From: Atopsyche davidsoni
Lineage: Eukaryota > Arthropoda > Insecta > Trichoptera > Hydrobiosidae
DNA: 64,000 bases
Reading direction: 5' to 3'
Assembly (NCBI GenBank): GCA_022113835.1
Contig: JAILWY010000028.1
Span: forward strand, 1,426,001-1,490,000
The notes below the pieces were generated by a model. The model was not told the origin of the DNA and searched no databases. It worked only from the letters and a program-made list of their open reading frames with translations. Positions within the stretch are counted from its first letter, which is position 1, and each line of letters begins with the position of its first letter. Below are positions 46,545 to 59,652 of the stretch, one piece after another. The position numbers were made by a program, and so were the translations under genes.

Positions 46545-49240
46545 CGTCTTTTTATATTATTTTGAAGCTGTGCTGTGTGTTATATATATATATATATATA
46601 TTAATTGAATACGTGTAAAATACGTATGCTTGTTTGGGAAGTTTTCGCGTAAATCGAGACTACTGTATACCTACTCACCAGTGGCGTGCGGTCAGCGAAG
46701 CATTGCTTGCCCAAAAATATAATTAAACTTGCGCGTTTTTGCACAGGTTTTCAATAAAAAGCACGTGGGACACTTACAGTGATATTTTACAAAAAATAAT
46801 AAATAATTTGAGTGATTTAAATTCGGTGAATAAAATTTCTTGCCTTGAAATTGAGCTCACGGCTTCTCACGGGTACAAATACAATTCAATTTAATCGTTG
46901 ATTTCGGAATCGGTTCACTTTCGGATTTAGTTCCCAGAGCTGAGAAAAAAAATATCTTGACACAAAATATTTAGAATAATGATTCTTTCGCCCTCAAACG
47001 GCATAGGCTACGTCTTACGAGAGTGCTCGCACTGTTTACGCGACTTGTTTCGGTAACAACCCAGGTTGGCGTTTTCTAGAAATGAGGAAATATATGTATG
47101 TATAAGTTCAATGGAATCTCGAATGAAACTGCAGGTGGACTCCGTGCCGTTAAAAGGTGTGTTATTTCGGCAAGGGATGCCTCGAGGGATGAGGCGGGGG
47201 AGCACTGCACTCCCTCGCTTCCTGCCACGGCTTTGTAGTTCTCCATTCTTCTCCATCACTTAGATGCCTGCCACTTGCCCCGCGCCGTCACCGTGGAGAG
47301 GGCCCGAGACGCGAATAGGGGTACAGCGGGTGGCAATGTTCATTTACTCAATAAAAAAAATATTGCGTAATCTTAATTTCGTCGTTAATAATCGTAATTT
47401 CATTTGCGTGTGTGGATTGTTGGTTTTTTTTTGTTTTTATGCAACGACAAAGACACTGTGTCAATACTTCCCACTACTCGTGGATCTGACTCTAATTTCT
47501 AATTAATTAAAAACTGCCTGATGTATTGAGACGTGGAAGTGTGCACCAGCGGTTCAGCACCCCTGGCTGATGAGGGGGCCGCTAACAAAGGTCGCGTCTC
47601 CGGACCTCCCGCCGGAAGACGAGGCTCTCGAGGAGCATCTTCCATATCCGCCTTTAATATCGGAGCAGCCGAGTGTCGTTCAAACGAGACGCCCTTTGTA
47701 GAAAATATTTAATTAAAAGTCCCGGCGCGACGAGAGTGGCGACGACTATGCAAAATTGCAAACATTTTAATTAACTTTTCACGACAGTTCAAAAATTAAA
47801 ACATATTATCAAAATGATTGGCTTTACTATAATCTATTCAGCTAAGAAGGCTGCACCCGCAGCGACGCAACAGAGTGGTCGTATTGGATACAACACCTGA
47901 CAGCGACGTAGTATATCAATATTTTCAAGTAGTTAAATTAGCTAAAATACATTGAGAATTTTTCTGCATATAACGATTCAAAATCTTGCTTATTTACAGT
48001 GCCAGAAGCGAGGGTTCAGATCCAATGTGAAGATGATTTTCAAAAAAAAAATAAGATAACCGAAGCCCCCCAGGGACTAATAAAGCTCACAAGAACAGAC
48101 GGTCCCGAGCCTGAAGGCTCAATTCAGGCTAACAATCACAGCAACCACCCTCCGGGGGGGAGGAGGGGGGAACCTAACCTAACCCACCCCTAGACGACGC
48201 CAGACGAAATACAACCTTCCATTAGAATCTATAAATGTGAGTATACCAATCGACGACAAGCGATGGGGGGTTGAAAATTTAATAAGAATGAAAGGCGGCA
48301 AAGGGTTGGATTTTTTCAAAACTGCTGTGCAATTTTTCAATTTGCCGTGTTCTTGGGTGTTTGAAGTTTTCAACGTTTCGGTTCCGGTACTGGGGCCGTC
48401 TTCAGGGATTTTGGTCAGATAATCATTTGATTGAATACATCATATTAATTCTGTATGTTATTGTTATTTTGCACAGCACTGTATATAATAACTAAGAAAT
48501 TAATTCAACGATATTCTTTAACGTTCTTATGCATTGCTACAGAAAAATATTTTGTAATTATTTCAGAATTAATCAAAACATATCTATTAATTCATACATT
48601 TTTTTGGGACAAAATTTGTATAAATATATATATTTAATATATTAAAAATATTCGTTAAGGGTCTAGGTCCCACTATCGAGTTTTTTTGATCATTTTCTAG
48701 TCCGTTTTGCGAAAAATCGACTGCACCAATCAAAAATATTTAAATGCAAAAGTTTGATACATCCCTTCTTCCGAACACAATATATTTTTATTTCTTATAA
48801 ATTTTCTATTAATATGATAAATATGTGTTTTTCCAATTGAAGTGTAGGAATTTGGAGATTCGTCCGGTACATTTTCCAAGAATCCTAAACATTTAAAAGC
48901 CTTTTTTTTCAATTGGAATTAAAAGATTAAATATAAACCATGTGCGTCTTATTAATTTAAAAATGAAAAAAAAAATCTTTAACAAACTTTGGTTTTGAAA
49001 AGTCGTCATTTCATCCAATTTTTCAACATCTTCAAGATTTTATTTTACCCTGAAAATGGACGTTAATTAAATTTAAAAAAAAAGATAAATATAATTTATA
49101 GTTTTTTCAATACTCTGTAAAAAAATCAACTTTCGATATAGAAAAATAAAGTGACAATTAAATTAATTAAATGACACGATTTCGCCAGGTAAAGAGGTAA
49201 TTAAATGGCTGGGAGCAACTGCCTTAAGATTTATTCTCAG
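46545..49240. other. Gene-free stretch with GC-rich islets
   Basis: No gene is recognised. Two GC- and CpG-rich islets, 47040-47340 and 47530-47740, stand out from AT-rich surroundings. Their short ORFs do not look like conserved protein. At 48000-48180 a frame contains CCGAGCCTGAAGGCTCAATT, an imperfect inverted motif that is likely transposon debris. 48352-48415 is a half copy of the foldback family (GTTTCGGTTCCGGTACTGGG). Confidence 0.45.
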
Positions 49241-50995
49241 CACTGTATAGTGTTGCTTGGATTTTAATTAATCAATATTTTGTCAATGGTCGCATTGTTG
49301 TCCACGGCGATATAAAAACTTATAAATCAATGTTATATTAAATAAAAAAAAAATTGGTAATTTATTTAAGCAAATACGTTTATAAATAATAGCCTTGAAA
49401 TTAATACATCGATTTTCTTCAGTTAGTTCAGTCACTTCATTTTCACATTAGTCTATGACAAAATAATAGGAAAAAAAACAAATAAATTAAATTAAATAAA
49501 ATTAATAAGGTATAAAATACATTGTGTTATTTGTTACGAAACTACGTCTTGTGTATTAAATTTTCGCAGCGATGTACATTATAGATTAGAAATTGATTAA
49601 TCAATATTATTTTGTTAGTCTATGGTCACATTAGTCTATGGCAAAATAAAAGGAAACAAACAAACAAATTGAATTAAATAATAAAAAAAATATATGTGTA
49701 TATAAGGTATAAAATACATTGCGTTATCTGTTACGAAAATATTTTTTGTGTATTAAATTTTTGCAGCACTGTACATAATAGTTTCGAAATAATTAATCGA
49801 TATTTATTAGTTAATCTATGGTCACATTAGTCTATGACAATATAATATGAAAAAAACATAAAATTGAATTAAATAAAATTTAAAAAATAAATGTATAAGG
49901 TATAATAAACATTGTGTTATTTGTTCCGAAAATACGTCTTGTGTATTAAATTTTCGCAGCGCTGTACATAATAGCTTCGAAATTAATTAATCGATATTCA
50001 TTAGTTAATCTATGGTCACATTAGTCTATGACAATATAATATGAAAAAAACAAATAAATTGAATTAAATAAAATTTAAAAATAATATACATTGTGTTATT
50101 TGTTGCGAAAATACGTCTTGTGTATTAAATTTTCGCAGCGCTATACATAATAGCTTCGAAATAATTAATCGATATTCATTAGTTAATCTATGGTCATATT
50201 AGTCTATGACAACATAATATGAAAAAAACAAATAAATTGAATTAAATAAAATTTAAAAAATAAATGTATAAGGTATAATATACATTGTGTTATTTGTTGC
50301 GAAAATACGTCGTGTGTATTAAATTTTCGCAGCGCTGTACATAATAGTTTCGAAATAATTAATCGATATTTATTAGTTAATCTATGGTCACATTAGTCTA
50401 TGACAATATAATATGAAAAAAACATAAAATTGAATTAAATAAAATTTAAAAAATAAATGTATAAGGTATAATAAACATTGTGTTATTTGTTGCGAAAATA
50501 CGTCTTGTGTATTAAATTTTCGCAGCGCTGTACATAATAGCTTCGAAATAATTAATCGATATTCATTAGTTAATCTATGGTCACATTAGTCTATGACAAC
50601 ATAATATGAAAAAAACAAATAAATTGAATTAAATAAAATTTAAAAATAAATGTATATGGTATAATATACATTGTGTTATTTGTTGCGAAAATACGTCGTG
50701 TGTATTAAATTTTCGCAGCGCTGTACATAATAGCTTCGAAATAATTAATCGATATGTATTAGTTAATCTATGGTCACATTAGTCTATGACAACATAATAT
50801 GAAAAAAACAAATAAATTGAATTAAATAAAATTTAAAAATAAATGTATATGGTATAATATACATTGTGTTATTTGTTGCGAAAATACGTCGTGTGTATTA
50901 AATTTTCGCAGCGCTGTACATAATAGCTTCGAAATTAATTAATCGATTTTCTTCAGTTTGTCTATGGCCGCATTGTAGTCTACGGCGGCATAATG
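49240..50995. repeat. Tandem repeat, 193-bp unit, about 8 copies
   Basis: The phrase CATTGTGTTATTTGTTGCG starts at 49520, 49717 (variants in the first two), 49910, 50089, 50283, 50476, 50669 and 50862. Spacings are 197, 193, 179, 194, 193, 193 and 193. Every unit also has a TTTTCGCAGCGCTGTACATA block and a TTAATCTATGGTCACATTAG block. The outermost units (near 49270 and 50950) are diverged and share GCATTGT(A/T)GTC with GGCG, suggesting the array grew from its middle. AT-rich and non-coding. Confidence 0.93.
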
Positions 50996-51339
50996 GCAAA
51001 CTGGATAACGAGCAGTCCATACTAGACACTTAACGACCTTTTTTGCATACCCTCCAGCACTGCGCCCATGGGACGACCTGACCTTCCGAGGAGTCTGGTG
51101 TCTCCCAATTTCTGTTCCGCACACGCGCAAAGTTCAAATGACTCCAAATTAAACGAGTTTAGACGGCAACCGACGACATCATCTTTTTGTGACTTTCCGG
51201 CGGAACAGGAGGACTTCTCCTTCGAAGCCTTCTTCCGGATTCTCATGGTATTCTCATCCCACGTAAGATATCCTTATAACAAACTACACAACCGCTTTTA
51301 CTAGACTACGCCATGCTTACATTTTAAATTAAATAAACT

Positions 51340-52100
51340 ATTTTTTATTATTATCTCATCGTTTCAAAGGTGAATCGATCACGTTAATATTTAATATAGT
51401 TCTATATACTATGAGACTAAGGGAAATGTTTACTACACAATGGCGTATTTACATTATAAATTAAAGTCGTGATACGGTTCGATTTCCACAAGGTTTGTGA
51501 AAAAACTTATCGAGGATTTTTCTCATCGTTTCAAAGGTGAGTCGTTGTACTTAATATTTAATATAGTATTTAGTAATTTCTACATACGGTGCTTTAAAAC
51601 TCATGACATGGAGACCAAGTGAAATGTTTACTACACAACGGCATATTTACATTATAAATAAAAGTCGTGATACGGTTCGATTTCCACAAGGTTTGTGAAA
51701 AAACTTATCGAGGATATTTCTCGTCGTTTCATAGGCGAATCGAACACCTCAATATTCTATATAGTATTTCGTGAGTTATACATAGGGTGCTTTTAAACTC
51801 ATGACGTGGAGACCAAGTGAAATGTTTACTACACAACGGCATATTTACATTATAAATCAAAGTCGCGATACGTTTTGATATTCAAAAGGTTTGTCAAAAA
51901 ACTTATCGAGGATATTTCTCGCCGTTTCATAGGCGAATCGAACACCTCAATATTTTATATAGTTTTATATACAGAGCTTTTAAGCTCACGGCATGGAGAC
52001 TAAGTGAATTATTTTCATTATAAATTAAAGCGGCGATACAGTTCGAGTGCCACAAGGTTTGTAAAAAAAAAAAAAATTCGATGATTTTTCTCGTCGTTTC
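51340..52100. repeat. Second tandem repeat, 168-197-bp units, about 4 copies
   Basis: TC(A/G)TCGTTTCA(A/T)AGG recurs near 51356, 51524, 51721, 51918 and, truncated, 52090. Between copies lie AAATGTTTACTACACAA and GATACGGTTCGATTTCCACA. Unrelated in sequence to the 193-bp array next to it. Confidence 0.85.
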
Positions 52101-52214
52101 GCGCGCGCCGACCGCCCTGAGGGTCCGGCAATTAGTCCGCGCGGGGCGCAGGCTCATTAGGGCGTAATGCCTCCGCTGAATGTCATTTTTCAGTCCCGCG
52201 GGGGTCGTGCGGGT

Positions 52215-52330
52215 AATCATATGCCAGGCCAGGCGGGGTGGCCAAGTGGGGTGGCCAAGTGGGGCGGCCAAGTGGGCTGGCCGGGCGGGGCGGCCAGGCG
52301 GGGTGGCCAAGCGGGGCGGCCCACCCTCGG
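52215..52330. repeat. GC-rich minisatellite
   Basis: About seven copies of a 14-15-base unit of the type GGGGTGGCCAAGTG or GGGGCGGCCAGGC. Overlapping ORFs on both strands are artefacts of the repeat. Confidence 0.85.
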
Positions 52331-52339
52331 ATCGCGCGC

Positions 52340-54276
52340 CCCGGCCAAGGGGTGCGTTACTGTTAAATATTTTTCAAATCCCCATTTTTCGAATCCGAAT
52401 AGCCAGACGGCTAGGAGACTACGAACATTTTTTTACGCTTGCAAACGCTCTCGCCTCTCAAGGCCAGTCAATGCAGTGTGATAGACCCGTCGAACTGTAA
52501 TCACAAATTTAGCTTGCTGCGGCGCATACAACATAGTTTGAGAAAAATCTATGTGTGGAAAAATCACTCAATTTTACTTATTACTTAAATTACTAGAAAT
52601 GTAGCCCGTCATAAAATGACGTATTCGATGAACGATGCAATAGTGTTTGAACATATGTGTGGCTGACAATTAGATGAATATTTTGTATACATATTTTTTT
52701 AATAACCGGATATTAATTTTGAAAGCAAAGTCATTCTAGGAAATATCACATTTCGGGTCACAAACATCGAATCACTTTCACTGCACCGGTCTTTATTAGA
52801 TGCAGTCTTTATCACGTTCAATTGTGCTATTCTTTTTTAATTACGCTTGCTGTGCTTAGACGGTGTTATTTTTTTAGGAGGCATTTTAAGTTATTAATGA
52901 TGTGATTAATAATTTCTAACGCAACTAAAAAATAAAATTGGTACCTTGTGTCAAGCTGACATAAACTGTAAATTTCTTAGAAGCATCATATTTTGTTTTT
53001 TTGTAAAAATTCTAAATTTGAAATTCTCGCTGTGAACAACAGAATCATATAATTCGTACATAAAGCACATTTGATAGTTTTATTTAATTGGTTTATGAAT
53101 GAAAATATTATCCTATTGTTTTGAAATTCGGCACATAACTGCGGAAAAACTTACTAAACTTACGTGCAAAAAATCAGCGTTGTATCTTTTAAAATATTCT
53201 ATAGAGAAGCAAAAAATGAAACATACACACACACACACAATGGCTATTATTATAGTAGATTATAAATATATATTTGAAATGAATATGGGCGAACCGTGCG
53301 ACCACGTCGACGTCGAGAGCCTGTTGAGATCCGCCGAACGGATGACTGCAGTGTTTTCAACTCCTCGTTTATATTGCCCCGCATCGGATGTCTACCGCGC
53401 GCGGGGGGGGGGGGGAGGTCGAGAGCCGAGGCGACGTGTGATTATATTACCCGTCACCGAAAGAGGCTCGGGAGATAAGCTGTCAAAACATTTTGATTCC
53501 GCAGCTCCCCTCCGCGCTCTCCCCCGGCCGTGCCCTATCTCGGGGAGAGCGCGCGCAGATCGGGTGATGGAAAGGCCCAGAGGACGCCCTCGAATTAATT
53601 GCTGTCATTTTAATGTCACGTTTACGCCGATTGATGCCGAGTGGGCTTCCCCGAAACGTGACATACTTAGCCAATCCTCATTTTCGCCCGTGCAAGTGCA
53701 AAGCAGTCGCTTTCTATTTCCAAAAATGTGCAATACACGATGCCTTCAAGCTTGTAGTATCTAAAAGCTACCTTAACCTAACCCGAAACGGGGAGACTAG
53801 GTCAAATTCGAAACGATTTGATATTTGATTTGATAAAAACTCGTTTATAGTGACTGCGTCTCCGAGCTGAAAATGTAATGAATTTATTGCCGATCGCACC
53901 TCGCAGGTGGGACGCTCGGTACTATTCCGGATTCGGAGTCTCACGCTCCGAGCAGTCTGCCCCCCGAGGGAGGGGGGGGGAGAGGGGAGCTCCTCCAGAT
54001 CTCCCGAGCGAATCGCGATAGGGGACACTGCGCGCCTCCCGGGGAGCACTGCGCGGCACGTCCCGGAGCTTTCAGCTGGAGTGTTTACTGGCGTGTAAAC
54101 ACGATCGACCGGTAAATTGTACAGTGGCGTGACCTTTATTATTTTTTTTCAACAAACTGTAAAAAAAAAAAGCCTCCACTAACCAATTATTAAAGACATC
54201 ATTGATGCACACGTAACTGATGATCGGTTGAAAATCACTGAGCGTTGTCTTTTGGCGTGTTTTAATTGCACTACAC
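52340..54276. other. Gene-free stretch with CpG-rich patches
   Basis: 53290-53660 and 53900-54070 are CpG-rich islands in AT-rich DNA; the first includes a run of 14 G at about 53403-53416. A 221-codon frame crosses the first island, but its codon content is repeat-like and it resembles no family I know, so I do not call it a gene. These may be regulatory or conserved noncoding DNA. Confidence 0.45.
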
Positions 54277-54817
54277 CATAGGTTCCCAAAGTGGTCGAAA
54301 ATTGGGGGTGCATGAACTGTAAATGGGGGTCTACGAGAGTGGATCCCATTTAAGCAGGTCATCGCCAACATTTAGGCATTCCGTAAATGTCATAATGCAC
54401 CTAACACAGATTGCACCTATGTACTTGCATAATAATGTTATTTATTTTACCTCGTGGAAAGGGGTTTCAGTGCGGTTGTCAAGTTTCTTACAAAAAAAAA
54501 GGAATAGATTGGAAATCACTGGGCGAGAAGATTAAAGGTTAAATCTGACTTATTTGAAGCCAAATATTGAAAATTTTATATCAAAGCATCAGACCCATCC
54601 CTCCCATTAAAAGTATTGATTTTTTATGTGAATGTTACTATATTTGCATTTTGTGTGTTTTTAATTAATAAAGGTAACTAACTTTGCATGTATTTAAACT
54701 TTTTTATTTTTAAATCCACTATACAGTAAACTCTATGAAGGTGAGTTGTTCTATATCAGATGTCTAAAATATTAGCAAGGCAGGGGTCTACGGGACAAAA
54801 AACTTTGGGGATCTCTG
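54277..54817. mobile_element. Non-autonomous hAT-type element, 541 bp
   Basis: Direct repeats CACTACAC (54269-54276) and CTCTACAC (54818-54825) flank ends CATAGGTTCCCAAAGT and ACTTTGGGGATCTCTG, which are inverted with three mismatches. Different family from the 317- and 1027-bp elements. No transposase seen. Confidence 0.75.
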
Positions 54818-54929
54818 CTCTACACTAACAAATTAATCAATTGAAAATCATGTTATCTGCTCAATCACACTATTTTGTTTGGCTAATAACTATTAAATTT
54901 TTTTGGGCAGCTGAAATGAAAGTGAGTTC

Positions 54930-55230
54930 AATAACTTGACGAAAGTACTTACTATGCTCAACTGGAATCTCGCTGGAGATTTACCAAGTGTTATGTCGCA
55001 TCAGTTCTGCTTTACGGAGTTGAAGCTTGGACACTCAAAAATGTGGCTGCATAATGGGTTGAGGGAAAGAAAACTCCCGACGTCGGTAAAGAAGCGGAAG
55101 TCCCCATATTTTTCGGAAAAATATAAATATATATATAACATCCTTCAGAAAAAAGAGGCATCGGAAGGAGAAGGTTTACGTGGATGCGGAATTTGCGCCA
55201 TTGGCTGTACGGCCAAATCAGTTCACAAAT
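54930..55230 (+). mobile_element. LINE reverse-transcriptase relic
   Basis: A frameshifted reading gives fragments like VLCRISSALRS...SLDT and then KRGIGRRRFTWMRNLRHW. These correspond to the late reverse-transcriptase region of a non-LTR element (usual wording: VLLYGVEAWT..., GKRGIGRRR..WLRN). Dead. Confidence 0.6.
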
Positions 55231-56985
55231 ATGTTTTATGAAATAGTCGCTAGAGAAATAGTGAAATAGAGGGACTGTTCGCCGCGGCCCGAAGGTGTGG
55301 AAGCCCTGGGCCGAGACGAGGTACTCTAGTAGTAGGTGGGGTGGGTCCTCGATAGATCGAATTATTTTCCGAACTACGATGTAAAACGCTACAGCCGCTT
55401 GTTTTCTCAGCGGCGCATTTTAACTCAATTATCTGGCAGCATGTGCAGGAAGTGCTCAATATAAAATTATTTAACCTAGTTCAAAAATACTTTGAGTATA
55501 ATACAAGTAGAATGCACATAATACTTTTTTTTTAAATTTATTAAATGTATTTATATATTTTACGATCAAAACTAAGCGAAGAATGCTCGCGAGTCACAAA
55601 TGTCGATACAAACACTTGCATTGAACGATTCATATCACTCTGAGGACACGACGATTCGATTACTTACGGAGGAATCCGAATAGTCATATGTTAGTGTATC
55701 AGTTCAATATCCAGTAGCCCCATAAAGGCATGCTCTTTGACGCTGTAACACACGGCTGGATATCCCGCCGGGGTAATCTCATTTGGGGCGTATTCCTTCC
55801 CAGAATGAACCAATTTGCCACCAAATCTAACTACGCGGCGCCCGACCGCGCCAACTCTCCCCAATAATTGTGCAACACGTCCCCGCGGGTTTGATGCGAA
55901 GTACTCCACGCCCGAACTGGCCCGAACTATAGTGTTGTGTATATTTACAGGTTAGCGGAGTGAAGAGATCCTGGAATGATTATTGTCACAAGTCATTTGA
56001 ATTAGGCTACGCTGAAGTGCTGAAGAAGAACGACGCGATGCTGGGGAAGGAAAATTCTAAGACCTTCTATTAATATTTTTTCAGCTTTTATATGTGTATG
56101 AGATAGCCAGACACAGCATTTAAATATGTCTTATGTCCTTGTCAATGTACAAACGTTTTAAACTGTCTAAAGTACAATAAACTTCTTTATACTTGGCCAC
56201 CAATTGGCAACAAAGTAATATCCAGAGCATACGTGAATAGAATTATTTACCTGAGCCTTCGTTTCTAGAAAAAGGAAACCTTGTATGGAAATAAAGGAAC
56301 CGTATATTTTTATGTACTATATGATAAAAAAAAACCTTTAAAACGTTGCGTCAACTTGTCAATATTTTAAATAAAAAGTAAAATACTTGAGTGATTTTTC
56401 CACATAAACATTTTTATTGGTGACCGGTTTCGCTAATATTTCACGTTGGCATTATCAAACGGAGTATTTTACTCATTGTTTAAAATATTAAAATGGAATT
56501 CCACCAAGTACTCTCTGTCAAAAATATTGAATTCTTCAACTTGCCAACGTTAACACTACTGTGTGTTAAGGCTGTGGGTTCATCCCAAATCGCATATCGA
56601 TACACATATACATATACATTACATGTACACATACTAATATACTATAATACATATACTAATGTATAATTGATGTATTAATTATTAGTGGTTGGATGGCTCG
56701 TTGTAGCGCGCCGTCCCCCGGGATGGGAGCCACTAATATGGAAAAGCTTTGTCATTTTGTAAAAGGACGCCGAGGCGATAGTAAAAGGGGAGAGCTGTGA
56801 GGAATATCCATATTGACCGCTTGTTAATTACACACCGACGTCTAAATGAAAGATAAAACTATTTTTGTATAATTTTCGTAGCATTCATGCCAATTATTAT
56901 AAATGTATAAATCGAGACTAAAAATAAAAACTATTTATTTAGAAATCTGCGAGAAAGTTTTAGGTACGTCACAGACTTGTGTGCA
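55231..56985. other. Gene-free stretch
   Basis: Non-coding as far as I can see. GC-richer patches at 55690-55920 and 56690-56830 interrupt AT-rich DNA and are candidates for conserved noncoding elements. 56385-56470 contains a dispersed motif, TTTTTATTGGTGACCGGTTT, that also occurs reversed at 42605-42658 and 59318-59372. Confidence 0.4.
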
Positions 56986-56989
56986 TTGA

Positions 56990-57085
56990 AGCAGCCTACA
57001 AAATTTTGTATTTTATGTGATTTGTATAGTTTTGACATACCGCTGTTCGGTTGTCGGCTGTGTCACAGCGTGTGTAGGCAGCCTT
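56990..57085. mobile_element. Small inverted-repeat element (CAGCCTAC family)
   Basis: Starts AAGCAGCCTACA and ends TGTGTAGGCAGCCTT, with a GGTTGTCGGCTGTGTCACAG segment inside the right end. Same family as 58130-58257 and 59189-59652. Confidence 0.55.
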
Positions 57086-58129
57086 GACCTATAGGTGCAT
57101 TCGGTAACTTATCAACTAGAGACTTTCATGGGAAAGTGGTAAGTTATTTCTATGAATGTATATTGTAGATTCCATGTTCGACAGTGAATTCATTTTCCTC
57201 GAGCCGCCTACACTCGCTACTACTACACAACCGACAACAGAACGGAAATTGGCCAGTTGATTAATTTTTAGAAATGTATTGCATTGTAGTAGTTTATTTT
57301 AAACATATAGACAGTATTTAATGTGCGCTGTAAATGTTTCATCAATGATTTCAAAATAATATTAAATTTATCTTCTTCATCAAGTGTCTCTCCTCAGAGG
57401 AGGTTGGCGACCATTTCACTGAGCATATACTCATGCTGAGTAAAGTTCATGGTTTTTTTAGGGGAAAATAGTGTAGTACGTCCCCGGGTCCTTCTACACC
57501 GCAGTTTTATATTGGAAGGAAAAGTCTGCGTATTGCTGCTCCCCAATAGCATTATTATAAATTATTTCCTTAAAAGGCTCTGGCGTTTAGATCTGATACT
57601 CCTTCTGCATCAAGTTATAGAAACAATAGAAGGAGCCTCACCTCTGGTAGTACTAAATAATAAACTATAATGATTTGTCACTGAGACAATAAATGGTCTT
57701 CCGCCGTGTAGATGTTTCATCAATGACTTCAAAATAAAATTATATATACAAGTGTTTATTTAAAATAAACTTAAATATTTTACAACTAATGCATTTGAAA
57801 TAATCATAAAAATAAAAATGCAACCAAAAAACTTTATAGACTATAAGCGTTTATACAATATGGAGGATCTATCAATAATTTTTTTTTTTTAAATGAGTAT
57901 GTGAGTAAAAAGTAAAATTTATTGTATCACATTGCATGCCGTTTTCCCCCAACGATAAAATGAGTCTCACCCTCTCTCCACCCCCGCCTCCTCTTTCCGA
58001 CGCCCATCACCCCCGCCCTTCCCGGCTTATCCGCAGGTTGTGGGCGCACCGGCGGAAATGGCGGCTCGCATTTCATTTCAACTTTCACAAGATTACTCAC
58101 CAACACCCGCAAATAAACTCGATTGCCTT

Positions 58130-58257
58130 AAGCAGCCTACGCACGCTGCGACACAACCGATTATTAACCAATAGCGGGGTTTTTTACAATGATTTCCGTA
58201 CGTATTGGTTATGTGCCACCTGGTTGTGAGTTGTGTCGCAGCGTGTATAGGCTGCTT
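58130..58257. mobile_element. MITE-like element, 128 bp, CAGCCTAC family
   Basis: The left end AAGCAGCCTACGCACGCTGC continues into GACACAAC. The right end is its inverted copy (GTTGTGTCGCAGCGTGTATA then GGCTGCTT), with arms of about 28 bases and two or three mismatches. Confidence 0.8.
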
Positions 58258-58439
58258 CAGACGGTCTACACACGTAATAAAATCAATCGCTAAAAGTGTC
58301 CTTAGTGTTTTCACGTTGGCAAAACTAATTAAGCTTAATTTTTATTTAAGCTGTATCGAATAAAAATAAGCGCAAAAGAGTTTTTCTGTCGGTTTTCCGA
58401 TTAGTTGCAATAGGTGCAGGCCGCTTTAAGTTATAAAAC

Positions 58440-58830
58440 TGCGTTTTCATCAAGTGCCTCCTCTCAGAAGAGGTTGGCGATCAATTCACTGGACATATAT
58501 TTATTGTCGACCAATTTTATTAATTCGGATGTGCTCCTAACTTCCAGCCACTGACGCGAATTTCACATCCACGTTAGCTTTCTACTTCAAATGCCTCTTT
58601 TTTGACGATGTACTGCAGTAAAATATTACAAACATACCGAGCATATGACAAAATAGAAGACTTAACGCCTTTTTACGATCGCCAGAAGTCTCTCTCATTA
58701 GTGAGGCGGTCAACTTATGGTGTTTTATGCATTCTCCTATAAAGCCGCATTTAAAACGCCTCGATTTTTTGCATGTTGCTGTCTTAAGAGTCCAGGCCTC
58801 CTACTCCACAAATAACAACTGATACAACAT
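58440..58830 (-). mobile_element. LINE reverse-transcriptase relic
   Basis: On the minus strand, broken frames give WTLKTATCKKSRRFKC, then KKRHLK, and finally RQPLLRGGT. This is the order expected for the last part of a non-LTR reverse transcriptase and its 3' tail. Many stops; dead. Confidence 0.55.
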
Positions 58831-59188
58831 AACATTTAGTAAGTCTCCAGCAAGTTTTCAATGTTATGTCATCTGGTATATAATTATAACCATATTTTAA
58901 AGCGCGTGTATGCAGTTTTAAGCAGCCTACACGTGTTGCAATACAACCAATTTTGAATGAAATGATTTCATTATATATATATATATATTTATAAATATAA
59001 ATATATTTAATTGGTTTTTGACTTTCTGGAGGCCAGTGTGGGGCCGAAGTTTCCTCCGGTGCTAATCTGGGGGCGTGGCGCGCCCCACCAATGGCAGGCC
59101 GGCACGTCTTATCCAATCAGCGATGAGCCGCCATACTGCGCTGAATAGCTGAGCGGCCGGAGGAGAAGCGCCGCGGCGACAAACAAGC

Positions 59189-59652
59189 AAAGCAGCCTAC
59201 GCGCGCCGCCACACAACCGACAACCGACCAAAGAACCGCAACAAAAAAATCCTAATAAAATACACAAATAATCAATACTTTTGACTTGGCGGAATTCCAT
59301 TTTGATATTTTTAATAAAACACTTGAAACCGGTCACCAATCAAAATTAACACGTGGAAAAATCGCATTTGAAATATATATATTGAGTGTTTTGTTTTAGT
59401 CCGTAGAGTGCTTGATTATATAAAGCAGTCAAGACGTCATCCTCAGCAACCGACAGCTGAACTGTAACTAGTAAAAAGTGCAATTTTTTTGCGTTGTTTA
59501 CTCCCAAAATAAATTGACGGTATCGGATAATGTGTAGGCAGCATTCTGAATAACACTTGTATTGATTGTGTAATTTAATCGAGTATCTATAAAAGTATAA
59601 TTTTATTTAAAAGATCAATTGTCGGGTGTGTCGTAGCGTGTGAAGGCAGCTT
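59189..59652. mobile_element. Inverted-repeat element, CAGCCTAC family, 464 bp
   Basis: Begins AAGCAGCCTACGCGCGCCGC and ends GTGTGTCGTAGCGTGTGAAG then GCAGCTT, an inverted match. The interior includes the GAAACCGGTCACCAATCAAA dispersed motif. A single left end of the family also lies at 58919-58950. Confidence 0.5.

Noticed and set aside
47999..48193. 64-codon frame ending PPGGRRGEPNLTHP
   Set aside because: Looks like repeat debris (inverted motif GAGCCTGAAGGCTC, C/G runs); no splice or family support.
49240..50995. CRISPR-like array
   Set aside because: Whole 193-bp units repeat with no unique spacers, in a eukaryotic genome: a satellite, not CRISPR.
50939..51304. Short frames on both strands after the 193-bp array
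   Set aside because: Some lie within a repeat unit; the rest (e.g. a Lys/Ser-rich minus frame) match no family and have no splice context.
52167..52500. Two overlapping frames of about 105 codons
   Set aside because: Generated by the GGGGTGGCC minisatellite, with no conserved protein pattern.
53099..53764. 221-codon open frame on the + strand
   Set aside because: It crosses a CpG-rich patch and a poly-G run; composition is repeat-like and changes character along its length. No family motif, and no matching splice partners.
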